A stretch of 12,182 bases of DNA from Promethearchaeota archaeon (GCA_019058135.1 JAHLWE010000381.1:1-12182); one strand, 5' to 3'. Positions 1-7,209 are shown, numbered from the stretch's first letter. Notes: generated by a model from the letters alone, not told the origin. Made by a program: numbers and translations.

Positions 1-243
1 AGTATATTCCTTATAATTTCATGATTAAGATTATAAATAAATTAGAAATTTATTCCTCCATCACTGAATTTTATATCCACCCAATTAATTTTTATTTTTA
101 TACTTATAAATAGTATTAAACAATATTGATAAGATTTTTTTCAATCAAATATTATTTCTTATTAAAGAAAATGAGGAGAAAAAAACAAAATCTTAATAAA
201 AAATTATTGGCTTTTTAAAGGATTTATTAAAAATAATTAATAA
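1..243 (+). promoter_or_regulatory. Upstream region and candidate promoter of the signal peptidase gene
   Basis: No gene is visible in this stretch. A TATA-type box TTATAAATA lies at 104-112, which would place transcription start near 135 and give a leader of roughly 110 nt before the ATG at 244. Inside that leader a GAGGAG motif (173-178) overlaps the start of a 15-codon ORF (171-218, MRRKKQNLNKKLLAF then TAA); this cannot be the N-terminus of the signal peptidase because stops intervene in the downstream frame. An 8-bp A/T hairpin sits at 36-54 and may be chance in such AT-rich DNA. The promoter call is a motif match only. Confidence 0.3.
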
Positions 244-867
244 ATGAGTGGAAAAAAAAAATTTCAGGATATCCGGTTTTCTTTCATAATAATTCTAATT
301 TTTATCATTGTATTAATACCTTTTATTATATTTAAAGAAAATTTATATGTAATTACTTCAAATTCAATGTATCCTAATCTAAACATTGGAGACCTTATTT
401 ATGTAGAAAAAAAAAATAGCTCAAATATAAAAGTTGGATCTATTGAGGGAGACATCTTAGTTATCCAAGGTCCTGATTATTACTATGAAAATGGTTTAAA
501 TCCTTTTTTTTTTAACAATTTATTGAATAATACTCCAATCATTCATCGAGTAGTGGGGAAAATACAAAAAAATGAAAAATATTATTTTTTAATGAAAGGA
601 GATAATAATCTTTTAGTTGATGGAGCCTATAAAATAATTAATAGTTCTGAAGATTATAGTTATTTTTTCATTGAATATAACAAATCAGATGCTATATATG
701 TTAGCGAAGATGTAGTTTTAGGTGTGTATATATTCAAAATTCCTTATATTGGGTATCTAAAAATATTTTTCCCTTATATTCTAATTTTTATTATCTCCAT
801 AATCATAATATTGATCTGCTTAAAATTAACTGGTTTCAAAATTAAAATAATTAAAACTAAATCTTAA
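244..867 (+). CDS. Type I signal peptidase, archaeal/ER (Sec11-like) class, S26B
   Basis: Membrane-bound serine protease that removes signal peptides from proteins exported by the Sec pathway. A hydrophobic segment at about residues 12-31 anchors the N-terminus, followed by the catalytic box SNSMYPNLNIGD with nucleophile Ser41-Met42. The second box TPIIHRVVG supplies His101, where bacterial enzymes carry Lys, so this is the Ser/His/Asp archaeal-ER class. The GDNN box gives Asp120, with Asp126 following. A second membrane segment occupies about residues 170-195, a usual feature of archaeal forms. The 207-aa length is normal. The ATG at 244 is the only sensible start because in-frame TAA codons lie directly upstream. 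No close Shine-Dalgarno is seen. The next gene follows on the same strand after 59 nt. Confidence 0.9.
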   Translation: MSGKKKFQDIRFSFIIILIFIIVLIPFIIFKENLYVITSNSMYPNLNIGDLIYVEKKNSSNIKVGSIEGDILVIQGPDYYYENGLNPFFFNNLLNNTPIIHRVVGKIQKNEKYYFLMKGDNNLLVDGAYKIINSSEDYSYFFIEYNKSDAIYVSEDVVLGVYIFKIPYIGYLKIFFPYILIFIISIIIILICLKLTGFKIKIIKTKS

Positions 868-878
868 TATAAAATCAC

Positions 879-896
879 TAAATTCTTCGGAATTTA
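879..896 (+). terminator. cUUCGg tetraloop hairpin between two genes
   Basis: TAAATTC, loop TTCG, then GAATTTA form a perfect 7-bp stem closed by a C(UUCG)G tetraloop when read on the + strand. It begins 11 nt after the signal peptidase stop and is followed by A- and T-rich sequence. It could be an mRNA 3'-end or processing element, or a structure separating the two genes; archaeal terminators usually rely on T-tracts, so the terminator label is tentative. Confidence 0.35.
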
Positions 897-926
897 AAAA
901 TTTTCATCAAAATTAAATTCAGAATA

Positions 927-2111
927 ATGATAAAAAAAGGAAAATATAATCTTTTCTCTTTTTCTATAGAAAATGAAATGATTATATATCATAGTAAAAA
1001 TAGAATGAAAAAAATAGTTATTTTTAATCTTCTGAAGACAAATAACTTAGAAAAGATGATTCCGCTTTTAAGCACATTATTAAAGAAAGGCTTGATAAAA
1101 TATTATTCTATTCAATTTTTAAATAAAAAACATCTAAAAACTCTTATTTTATTGAATTACCAAGATAAGAAAAAAGAGAATATTTTGAAGTCTCTAAGTG
1201 AAATTAAGGAAGAAATAAAAGATTATTCGATAAAAGAATCTTTACATATAATATTTTTAACTGATAATGAATTGAAGAGAGAGTTTATTAATATTATTGT
1301 TGAAGAGGATTTAGATAAAACTCTAAGAATAAATATTAGAAATAAATTCTGTGTTATAAAAAATAATAAAATTATTCAATCTATTAAATTATATTCAATA
1401 TATCTTATTCAAGATACATTAATAGATTCTATTTTAAATATATTTTTCAACCTTATTACTGATTTAGGAATAAAAGGAAATTTAATTTTAAATTTTAAAT
1501 TAAAAAACGGAAATATTATTTTTTCCTCATTTTTTATAAAATATTTTGATAATAAAAATACAGCCTCTAAAAATGTTGAAACAATCAATGAATTTATTTC
1601 TAATGAATTATACATCAAGGAACAGAAAATCAAAATAAATATGATTGGATATATATTATGGAGATTAAATTTTAATAAAAATTATTATGATTATGATAAA
1701 AATAAAGACTTAGTATTCTCTCTATGTAGTACTATTAATGAAAATGAAAAATCGTTTGTCTTAAATGGCCAAAAAAGATTATTATCACCAATTTCTAAAA
1801 ATTTTATGACTCTTCTCATAGAATTTCTAAAAAGAAATAATATTGAGTTTAATAAAAAAGATTCCCACTTAATAGAAATAAAGAACCAATATATAATTTT
1901 ATCAATTGATGATTTTAATCCATCCATAATTCATAATATCTTCCAAAAATATTATCAAAATCGAATTATCTATATAATATTACATGATCCACTTTTTTTT
2001 AAAAAGTTAGTATTAGAAACTAAAATCACCAGTCTTTTAGGAGTTAAAATCTTCAATCCAATAAGCTTCATTAAATTCTTGAAAAAAGCAAATTCGATAA
2101 TGATCTATTAA
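927..2111 (+). CDS. Hypothetical protein, 394 aa, unrecognised family
   Basis: I do not recognise this protein. It is a long, intact, lysine- and isoleucine-rich soluble-looking ORF with no signal peptide and no convincing membrane helix. The predicted pattern alternates short hydrophobic strands and helices, for example IIFLTD near residues 109-114 and IIYIILHDP near the C-terminus, which suggests one or more alpha/beta domains. The last ~90 residues (helix, strand YIILSIDD, helix, strand, helix) look like a compact Rossmann-like or nuclease-like fold, but no catalytic signature can be confirmed. The start is ATG at 927 with no Shine-Dalgarno. It is convergent with uL23, leaving a 69-nt gap, and lies where uL2 would be expected on the other strand. 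Real gene status is well supported by length in an AT-rich genome where stops are frequent. Confidence 0.75.
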   Translation: MIKKGKYNLFSFSIENEMIIYHSKNRMKKIVIFNLLKTNNLEKMIPLLSTLLKKGLIKYYSIQFLNKKHLKTLILLNYQDKKKENILKSLSEIKEEIKDYSIKESLHIIFLTDNELKREFINIIVEEDLDKTLRINIRNKFCVIKNNKIIQSIKLYSIYLIQDTLIDSILNIFFNLITDLGIKGNLILNFKLKNGNIIFSSFFIKYFDNKNTASKNVETINEFISNELYIKEQKIKINMIGYILWRLNFNKNYYDYDKNKDLVFSLCSTINENEKSFVLNGQKRLLSPISKNFMTLLIEFLKRNNIEFNKKDSHLIEIKNQYIILSIDDFNPSIIHNIFQKYYQNRIIYIILHDPLFFKKLVLETKITSLLGVKIFNPISFIKFLKKANSIMIY

Positions 2112-2168
2112 ATTAAGTGCTTTGTTCAATACAATCAATATCCAAGCTTGAGAAAAAATGATATTTGT

Positions 2169-2177
2169 AAAAAAAAA
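2169..2177 (-). terminator. T9 tract after the uL3-uL4-uL23 operon
   Basis: On the minus strand an unbroken run of nine T residues begins 3 nt after the uL23 stop codon. Oligo-T tracts without a strong hairpin are the usual intrinsic termination signal in archaea, so the ribosomal transcript probably ends here. Confidence 0.55.
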
Positions 2178-2180
2178 TAA

Positions 2181-2444
2181 CTAAAAAATTCCCAAATCTA
2201 TAGCTAGATCAGAGGCTGAGTTATCTGGGTGAAGTTTAATAAATGCTTTTTTTTTCCCATCAGGTGTTATTAAAGTATTTACCTTTACAACTTTAACTTT
2301 ATGTATTCTTTCAATGGCCTTTTTAATTTGATTTTTATTTGCTTTTCTTTCTACATAAAAAACAAGTTTATTTTCTTTTTCTATTAAATCAAATGTATTT
2401 TCAGTTATCAATGGCATTTTAATAATTTTATAATCATTTTCCAT
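2181..2444 (-). CDS. rpl23: 50S ribosomal protein uL23
   Basis: Large-subunit protein located near the polypeptide exit tunnel, where in all domains it forms part of the docking site for SRP and the translocon. The 87-aa chain is the normal archaeal length and shows the family pattern: an N-terminal PLITENTFDLIEKENKLVF segment, the KANKNQIKKAIERIHKVKVVKVNTL core that binds 23S rRNA, and the TPDGKKKAFIKL strand near the C-terminus. The ATG at 2444 lies 4 nt after the uL4 stop; a GGTG motif inside the last codons of uL4, 7 nt from the ATG, serves as the Shine-Dalgarno, so translation is probably coupled. It is the last gene of the operon here; uL2, which normally follows, is absent. Confidence 0.95.
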   Translation of the reverse strand: MENDYKIIKMPLITENTFDLIEKENKLVFYVERKANKNQIKKAIERIHKVKVVKVNTLITPDGKKKAFIKLHPDNSASDLAIDLGIF

Positions 2445-2448
2445 AAAT

Positions 2449-3237
2449 TTACACCAATATTTTAAATTGATTTAATTCATTGAAAGCATTATGTGCCCAT
2501 AAAACTAGTCTCCCTGGAATTCCACCGGGAGCAAAATCAATGGTTGATATATTATTTATATTTTTAATATCTACTCCAGGAATATTTCTTGCAGCTTTAT
2601 ATATCCCAAAGTCTTCCTTTATGATGATCAAAATTCCTTTTTTATTTTTATATTTCCTACCTCTCCTTTTACCTTTACCAGCTCTAATCTTTTTTCCTTT
2701 TTTAAAACGTTTAATCTCATTCTCTAATCCTAATTTTGTAAAGATTTCCATTATCTTTTTAGTATTTTTTATAGTTTGAATTTTATCATCTATAACTAAT
2801 GGAATTTCAGGGATATCTTCAATAACATACCCTCTTTTTTTGACCCAATTTATATCACCAGAAGCAGAAATTGATGATATCAATGCAATTGATTTTTCTT
2901 TCTTGTTTATTTTTTTAACTATTTTTTTTATAGGTCTTGGAGCATGTGGTAATCTCCCTCCTTTTACAGAAGGAATAAATCCCGCATTTCTTGCAGTTAA
3001 AAACCCGGAACCCTGTATTCTGGGTACTCTAGCCATCCCATACCCAGTCCCCCAGCTACGAGCAGTATTTCTTTTACCAGCAAGGGGATCCCTTCCTTGT
3101 TTTTGTTTATTTTGACTAAAGTGGGCATTTATTGCTCTTTGAATCAAATATAACTTTGGTTTTTCCTTAAATATTTGCGGTATTGAAACTGATCCTTTAG
3201 GTTTTCCACTTAAATTATAAATATTTATTTTTTCCAT
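2449..3237 (-). CDS. rpl4: 50S ribosomal protein uL4
   Basis: Large-subunit protein whose extended loop lines the peptide exit tunnel. Recognisable landmarks are the RDPLAGKRNTARSWGTGYG basic tunnel loop (about residues 49-67), GMARVPR just after it, and the C-terminal globular domain containing GKGKRRGRKYKNKKG and the ending ARNIPGVDI...FAPGGIPGRLVLW typical of archaeal and eukaryotic uL4. At 262 aa it matches the archaeal size. The ATG at 3237 follows the uL3 stop by 13 nt with only a weak upstream ribosome binding site, consistent with operon translation. Its 3' end carries the ribosome binding site for uL23. Confidence 0.95.
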   Translation of the reverse strand: MEKINIYNLSGKPKGSVSIPQIFKEKPKLYLIQRAINAHFSQNKQKQGRDPLAGKRNTARSWGTGYGMARVPRIQGSGFLTARNAGFIPSVKGGRLPHAPRPIKKIVKKINKKEKSIALISSISASGDINWVKKRGYVIEDIPEIPLVIDDKIQTIKNTKKIMEIFTKLGLENEIKRFKKGKKIRAGKGKRRGRKYKNKKGILIIIKEDFGIYKAARNIPGVDIKNINNISTIDFAPGGIPGRLVLWAHNAFNELNQFKILV

Positions 3238-3250
3238 AATACATCAATTC

Positions 3251-4270
3251 TTATTTTAATTGTTGGCTTTCTCGACTAATATATGTAATTTCTATTTGTG
3301 AATCAATAAATTTTTGAGTGCCTCTAATGGTTTTTCTTAATTGTATTAATCTTTTTTTAGGGCCAGGTACGGAACCTAAAATCATAATATAATCACCCTT
3401 TACAAGGCCATATCTAATAAATCCACCTTTTGGATTAATCTCTTCACCATTCTCACCAATTTGCATAATTCTTTTATGGTACTCCGTTCTTTGGTGAAAA
3501 CCCATTTGCCCTGCTCTTGGGACAGTATATAAAACTCTAGCGGGATGCCATGGACCGATGCAAGCAACCACTCTCCTAGCTTTACTATTTTTTCTTGATA
3601 AAATAGTAATTCCAAATCGTTTAACAGGACCTTGGAAGCCTTTACCTTTTGTAATGGCAACAACATCAATTAATTCTCCAAGTTTAAAAACATCTCGGAC
3701 TCTAATTTCCTTTCCCAAATTTTTAAAAGCTAAATTAAAAGCTTCATTTGGACTATCACCATTAGAAATTTTTATTTCAATAATATCTGGTTTTTTCCGT
3801 GGTACTGAAGCTTTATGAGGTTGAGTTTGAAAAATTCCAAAAATCTCTGCTCCCTCTTGGATTTTTTTTTCAATTTCTTTCTTTTCTTCTTTTGGATTAA
3901 AATTTTCCAATTTAAAATTTTTAATCTTTCTTAGAAGATATTTATTAATTTCTTTAGTGAAAATATCTCCAATAATATATTTACCATAGTTGTCTTGATT
4001 ATATATTCTAATTCCAATCAGAATTAATGGAGGAGTATCAATGATAGTAACTGGTTTCATTAACTCTTTACCAAATGTTGAACTATATTTATAATCATCG
4101 ATATATGTGATATGTGTCATTCCTGCTTTAAATCCACTAAAACCCAGAAAGTTTGTTTCTCCCTCAAGATCTCTCCAATGTTTAATTTGTCCCTTTATTG
4201 AAGATGCTCGTTTTCTAGGTAAAAATGCAAGAGAGCCATGCCTTGGCGCGTGTTGCTTTCTATGTCCCAT
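3251..4270 (-). CDS. rpl3: 50S ribosomal protein uL3
   Basis: Early-assembly large-subunit protein that reaches the peptidyl-transferase region. The N-terminus GHRKQHAPRHGSLAFLPRKRA is strikingly similar to eukaryotic and TACK/Asgard uL3. Further landmarks are GFKAGMTHI, GKGFQGPVKRFGI, the basic central extension ending in GQMGFHQRTEYHKRI, and VPGPKKRLIQLR near the C-terminus. I place the start at the ATG at 4270 (339 aa) rather than the in-frame GTG four codons upstream: that GTG is itself part of an AGGTG Shine-Dalgarno (4280-4284) lying 9 nt before the ATG, and family members begin MGHRK. It opens the uL3-uL4-uL23 operon and is divergent from TFB. Confidence 0.96.
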   Translation of the reverse strand: MGHRKQHAPRHGSLAFLPRKRASSIKGQIKHWRDLEGETNFLGFSGFKAGMTHITYIDDYKYSSTFGKELMKPVTIIDTPPLILIGIRIYNQDNYGKYIIGDIFTKEINKYLLRKIKNFKLENFNPKEEKKEIEKKIQEGAEIFGIFQTQPHKASVPRKKPDIIEIKISNGDSPNEAFNLAFKNLGKEIRVRDVFKLGELIDVVAITKGKGFQGPVKRFGITILSRKNSKARRVVACIGPWHPARVLYTVPRAGQMGFHQRTEYHKRIMQIGENGEEINPKGGFIRYGLVKGDYIMILGSVPGPKKRLIQLRKTIRGTQKFIDSQIEITYISRESQQLK

Positions 4271-4522
4271 ATTGTTTAACACCTAAATTAAATAGATAAA
4301 AGAAATAAAATAAATAAATTTTTTGATACAAGAAAAATTAAATAAGATTCAAATAAGATTGATATAAGAAAATATTGATAGATTGTTAAAATTAGAGAAA
4401 ATTTATCACTTAGTTAATTTTTTGATTAATCTTTAACATTTTTATCTTAAAGCTAAATTTTTTTTATTTATTTTTTATATCAATTCATTTTTAATTTACT
4501 CCCTCTCTCTCCAAGGAATAAA

Positions 4523-4540
4523 ATTCTTTTTAAAAAGAAT
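4523..4540 (+). repeat. Perfect 18-nt palindrome in TFB leader
   Basis: ATTCTTTTTAAAAAGAAT is identical to its own reverse complement. It could be a protein-binding operator or, in the RNA, a short hairpin. It precedes a second, stronger hairpin by 20 nt. Confidence 0.6.
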
Positions 4541-4560
4541 CTTGTTCTATTAGACGGTAA

Positions 4561-4581
4561 TTTCCTTTTCAAAAAAGGAAA
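4561..4581 (+). repeat. 9-bp stem-loop in TFB leader
   Basis: TTTCCTTTT pairs with AAAAGGAAA across the 3-nt loop CAA. A weaker 6-bp stem (AAGATT/AGTCTT, with one G-U pair) follows at about 4587-4600, just before the ribosome binding site. Confidence 0.55.
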
Positions 4582-4612
4582 TAAAAGATTTAAGTCTTAA
4601 TATTAATAAAAA

Positions 4613-4617
4613 GGGGG
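4613..4617 (+). promoter_or_regulatory. Ribosome binding site fixing the TTG start of TFB
   Basis: AAAAAGGGGG ends 11 nt before the TTG at 4629. The next in-frame ATG comes only after the zinc ribbon, so TTG is the only start that keeps the N-terminal domain intact. Confidence 0.6.
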
Positions 4618-4628
4618 TTCTATTTAAT

Positions 4629-5684
4629 TTGTATTATAATTCAAATTTTGAAAGAAAAATCTCTAATAAGTTACTTACTACCTGCCCAGAATGTGGTTGT
4701 AAAATAATTAATTCTGATTTTGAAAGAGTTTGCATAAATTGTGGACTTGTTATCGGTGAAATTTTCAGTGATCATTCATATATAATGAGTAATATGATTG
4801 AATCATATAATTTATCAAATAAGCAATATGTTGCGTTAGGAGAGCGAATTAATTTTATTGGTGGATTGGGAACTTGTATAGATTTTGAGAATTCTTATTA
4901 TCTTAAGGATAAAAACGGCAATTTATTACCTCCAGTTAGTCAAAAATTATTTCGCCGTTTAAAAAAAAATTATTCAAAATTTATTAGAATTAAAAATTTT
5001 GAAACAGAATATAGAATTTTAAAAATTCTAAATAATGTTGTTTCGTATTTAAATTTAAATAATATTATTAGAAATAATGCGGCATATTTTTATAGGAAAA
5101 TAATAAAATCTGCTCCTAGAGTTATTAACAATATTTCACTTATCGCTTTTTGTCTATATTATTCATTAAGGCAGAATAATGATTCCGTTCCATTATCAAT
5201 AAAAGAGATTTCCAAGATTTTTCAAATAATTGGTCACCGTGTCACACCTCGATTAATAATTCGTGATGGGATCATGTATAAAAAATATCTTGATATAAAG
5301 GATTCCTCCCTTAAAAGTGAAAAATATCTACCAAGATTTATTAATGAAATTATTACCCATCAATCTTTAAAAGAACGTTTAATTAAGAAGGGAATTAAAT
5401 GGAATCTTAGTAAATACAAGAAGGAATTAACAATAATGGCAGAATTTTTACTAAAGAATCTTAATCGAAAACAAAGAGGTGGAAGAAATCCATTAATTCT
5501 GGCGGGAGCAATAATTTATTGTGCAGATAAGATTTTAGCAATTAAAAATTCTCAAAAAAAGATTTTAACACAAAAATTAATATCGTCAGCTACAAAAATT
5601 GCAGAATATTCAATCAGGGATCATTATGTCTCATTATTAAAACCTATATTTCTTAGAAATAATTTAATGAAAATTCCCAAGTAG
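4629..5684 (+). CDS. tfb: Transcription initiation factor TFB (TFIIB homologue)
   Basis: TFB binds the TBP-TATA complex and recruits RNA polymerase. An N-terminal zinc ribbon has Cys19-x2-Cys22 and Cys35-x2-Cys38. The B-reader/linker region contains LGERINFIGGLGTCIDF (archaeal consensus LGT), then PPVSQKLFRRLKK in the position of the RLRKWQ motif. Two cyclin-fold repeats occupy about residues 120-235 and 240-345; the second contains GGRNPLILAGAIIYCA, matching the family's RxP..laaaaiY motif. At 351 aa it is slightly long, and the reader is divergent from common sequences, so it may be one of several TFB paralogues. Translation begins at TTG, with GGGGG 11 nt upstream. Its 3' end overlaps the convergent methylthiotransferase gene by 21 nt. 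Confidence 0.93.
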   Translation: MYYNSNFERKISNKLLTTCPECGCKIINSDFERVCINCGLVIGEIFSDHSYIMSNMIESYNLSNKQYVALGERINFIGGLGTCIDFENSYYLKDKNGNLLPPVSQKLFRRLKKNYSKFIRIKNFETEYRILKILNNVVSYLNLNNIIRNNAAYFYRKIIKSAPRVINNISLIAFCLYYSLRQNNDSVPLSIKEISKIFQIIGHRVTPRLIIRDGIMYKKYLDIKDSSLKSEKYLPRFINEIITHQSLKERLIKKGIKWNLSKYKKELTIMAEFLLKNLNRKQRGGRNPLILAGAIIYCADKILAIKNSQKKILTQKLISSATKIAEYSIRDHYVSLLKPIFLRNNLMKIPK

Positions 5685-6968
5685 ATAAGATCCTTCCATT
5701 TTTTCAATTTTAATTTTAATAAAATTTCCAATTTTTCCTTCCTTAATAAAAATTGGGACATAATAAATATTTTTTCCAAAGAACAAGTTATTTTTCATCT
5801 TTTTTGTAATTAAAATTTCACCCTTCCAATTTATCCACTTTCTAAAATGCTCTAATTTTGTTCTATTATAAAGATTATGTAGTTCTCTCGTTCTTTTTTT
5901 AATAATTTCACTCTTAATTTGCGGTTTCTTTTTTGCAGGAGTTCCAGGTCGAGGTGAGAATTTTGAAATATTAAGAATTTCTGGCTTTAACCATTTAATG
6001 AACGACAGAGTTTCTGTAAATTCCCGTTGATTTTCCCCTGGAAATCCACAAATAATATCTGTTTCTAAAGTTAATTCAGGAATTTCTTTTTTTAAATTTT
6101 TTAATTTTTCTTTTAATGTCTGAATTTCATAATTTCTACTCATTTTTTTTATTATCTCATCACTTCCAGATTGAATTGGAATATGTAGAAATTTGTATAA
6201 TTTCTTATTTTTATATAATTTGATAAAATCATCAAAAAAATCAATGAAAAATGTTGGATTTATCATTCCTATTCGTAAATAAAATCTTTGATTCAAAGTT
6301 AAAATTTTTTTTAGTAAATCTATAAAATTCAATCCATTATAAGAATAACAACTGCAATCCTGAGCCGTTAAGAAAATCTCTTTTTTTTCCCTTCTTAATT
6401 GATATTTTACTTGATTTAAAATGTTCTCTAAATCAAAACTATATGATATTCCTCTACTATTTTTTACACAACAATAAGTACAACTCCCCAAACAACCCTC
6501 AGATATTGGGATTATTGCTGTAGTATTATTTTGTGGATAATTTAGAAGAAATTTGGATTTATCAATTTTTTTTTCAGATTTTATAATTAAGTTTGTTTTT
6601 CCCTTTAATATCTCCTCTAAAATTAAATTAATTTTATGAATGCTATTAACATCAATTATAGCCGAAAATGATGGAACTAAGTCAATAATCTTTGTTAAAG
6701 TATTATTAGTGATTTGAGGTAAACAACCTGTAATAATTATTTTTTTTTTAAAAAATTTCTGAGAGAGAATTTTTAATTGATGCATAATTTTATTCTCAGT
6801 CACTCCCTTGACTGCACATGTATTAATTATAATGAAATAAGAGTTTTGGATGGGTGTTTCTATAAAATTGTTTTTGTTAAGGATTTCACGTATTATTTGA
6901 GAGTCTACTTTATTATAGGCACATCCATAGGTTTGTAAATAGAAACTCTTTTTTTTCACAAAATTCAC
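5664..6968 (-). CDS. tRNA (N6-threonylcarbamoyladenosine-37) methylthiotransferase, MtaB/CDKAL1 type radical SAM
   Basis: Radical-SAM enzyme that adds a methylthio group to t6A at position 37 of ANN-decoding tRNAs to give ms2t6A. The N-terminal UPF0004 domain has its three cluster cysteines in YLQTYGCAYN (Cys16), INTCAVKGVTENK (Cys51) and ITGCLPQ (Cys82). The radical-SAM cluster is EGCLGSCTYCC (Cys159, Cys163, Cys166). A C-terminal TRAM domain spans about residues 375-430. At 434 aa it has normal length. Assignment to the MtaB rather than MiaB branch rests on NTCAVK.VTENK and on archaea lacking i6A, so it is knowledge plus inference. The start is GTG at 6968; another GTG (codon 4, 6959) is possible, and no Shine-Dalgarno is seen. 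Confidence 0.88.
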   Translation of the reverse strand: MNFVKKKSFYLQTYGCAYNKVDSQIIREILNKNNFIETPIQNSYFIIINTCAVKGVTENKIMHQLKILSQKFFKKKIIITGCLPQITNNTLTKIIDLVPSFSAIIDVNSIHKINLILEEILKGKTNLIIKSEKKIDKSKFLLNYPQNNTTAIIPISEGCLGSCTYCCVKNSRGISYSFDLENILNQVKYQLRREKKEIFLTAQDCSCYSYNGLNFIDLLKKILTLNQRFYLRIGMINPTFFIDFFDDFIKLYKNKKLYKFLHIPIQSGSDEIIKKMSRNYEIQTLKEKLKNLKKEIPELTLETDIICGFPGENQREFTETLSFIKWLKPEILNISKFSPRPGTPAKKKPQIKSEIIKKRTRELHNLYNRTKLEHFRKWINWKGEILITKKMKNNLFFGKNIYYVPIFIKEGKIGNFIKIKIEKMEGSYLLGNFH

Positions 6969-7010
6969 AAAAAATATTTAAATCGTTTAAAAAAGTTTTA
7001 TTACCTTTAA

Positions 7011-7054
7011 GGAGGAATCCGATGTATCTGATTTCTTTTTTTCCATTATTTTAG
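7011..7054 (+). other. Strong Shine-Dalgarno followed by a 10-codon ORF
   Basis: AAGGAGGA (GGAGG at 7011-7015) lies 6 nt before an ATG at 7022 that opens MYLISFFPLF and ends with TAG at 7052-7054. A TATA-like ATATTTAAAT lies at about 6973-6982. Such a perfect ribosome binding site is conspicuous in this AT-rich sequence, but a 10-residue hydrophobic peptide has no family support and the match may be chance. Confidence 0.2.
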
Positions 7055-7082
7055 TTCTCAACACTTTAAACAAACAAATTAA

Positions 7083-7179
7083 TGCTTCTGGGGGGATTTG
7101 AACCCCCGTCAGGAGGGTGAGAGCCTCCGATGCATTGCCCTAATTTTTTATTAGTTTGACCGAGCTACACTACAGAAGC
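7083..7179 (-). tRNA. tRNA-Glu (anticodon CTC) with a D-loop intron
   Basis: Minus-strand cloverleaf: acceptor GCTTCTG pairs with CAGAAGC and ends with discriminator A; the T arm is GGGGG-TTCAAAT-CCCCC; the anticodon arm is GGAGG-CTCTCAC-CCTCC with CTC at 7119-7121; the variable loop is TGAC. The D arm begins GTGTAGCTCGGTCAA, as in archaeal tRNA-Glu, but its 3' half GCAT is separated from it by 22 extra nucleotides (7134-7155). Removing them leaves exactly 75 nt, the normal length for this tRNA. No CCA is encoded. A GATAAAAG box on the minus strand (7202-7209) lies about 26 nt upstream and may be its promoter. Confidence 0.92.
7134..7155 (-). other. Probable tRNA intron inside the D loop
   Basis: The 22-nt insertion reads ACTAATAAAAAATTAGGGCA plus AT, and contains a 5-bp hairpin CTAAT/ATTAG. 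Archaeal tRNA introns at non-canonical positions are known and are removed by the splicing endonuclease at bulge-helix-bulge motifs. I could not fold a clean bulge-helix-bulge here. A one-nucleotide shift of the boundaries (exon 1 ending CAAA, exon 2 starting CAT) gives an equally good D stem, so exact borders are uncertain. Confidence 0.65.
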
Positions 7180-7201
7180 ATAAATCACCTTTTCAATAGA
7201 A

Positions 7202-7209
7202 CTTTTATC
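7202..7209 (-). promoter_or_regulatory. Candidate TATA box of tRNA-Glu
   Basis: GATAAAAG on the minus strand is centred about 26 nt upstream of the first tRNA nucleotide, the spacing expected for an archaeal TATA box with transcription starting at or near the mature 5' end. Confidence 0.35.

Larger units (their letters stand above)
4271..4628. promoter_or_regulatory. Divergent control region between uL3 operon and TFB gene
   Basis: This 358-nt stretch holds no gene. Toward uL3 (minus strand) the AGGTG Shine-Dalgarno is at 4280-4284; candidate TATA boxes are TTTATTTA (4310-4317), giving a short leader, or TTCTTATATC (4361-4370), giving a longer one. A tandem AAATAAGATT lies at 4340-4360. Toward TFB (plus strand) a TTTTTTATAT box (4471-4480) would start transcription near 4502, at a CCCTCTCTCTCC pyrimidine run, and produce a leader of about 125 nt containing three consecutive hairpins before the ribosome binding site. 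Promoter positions are motif-based inferences. Confidence 0.4.

Noticed and set aside
171..218. 15-codon ORF upstream of the signal peptidase, considered as a frameshifted true N-terminus
   Set aside because: In-frame stops separate it from the signal peptidase frame, and the annotated start already provides a complete membrane anchor and catalytic domain.
3251..4282. uL3 start at the GTG four codons upstream of the ATG
   Set aside because: That GTG is part of the AGGTG Shine-Dalgarno serving the ATG at 4270, and uL3 family members begin at MGHRK.
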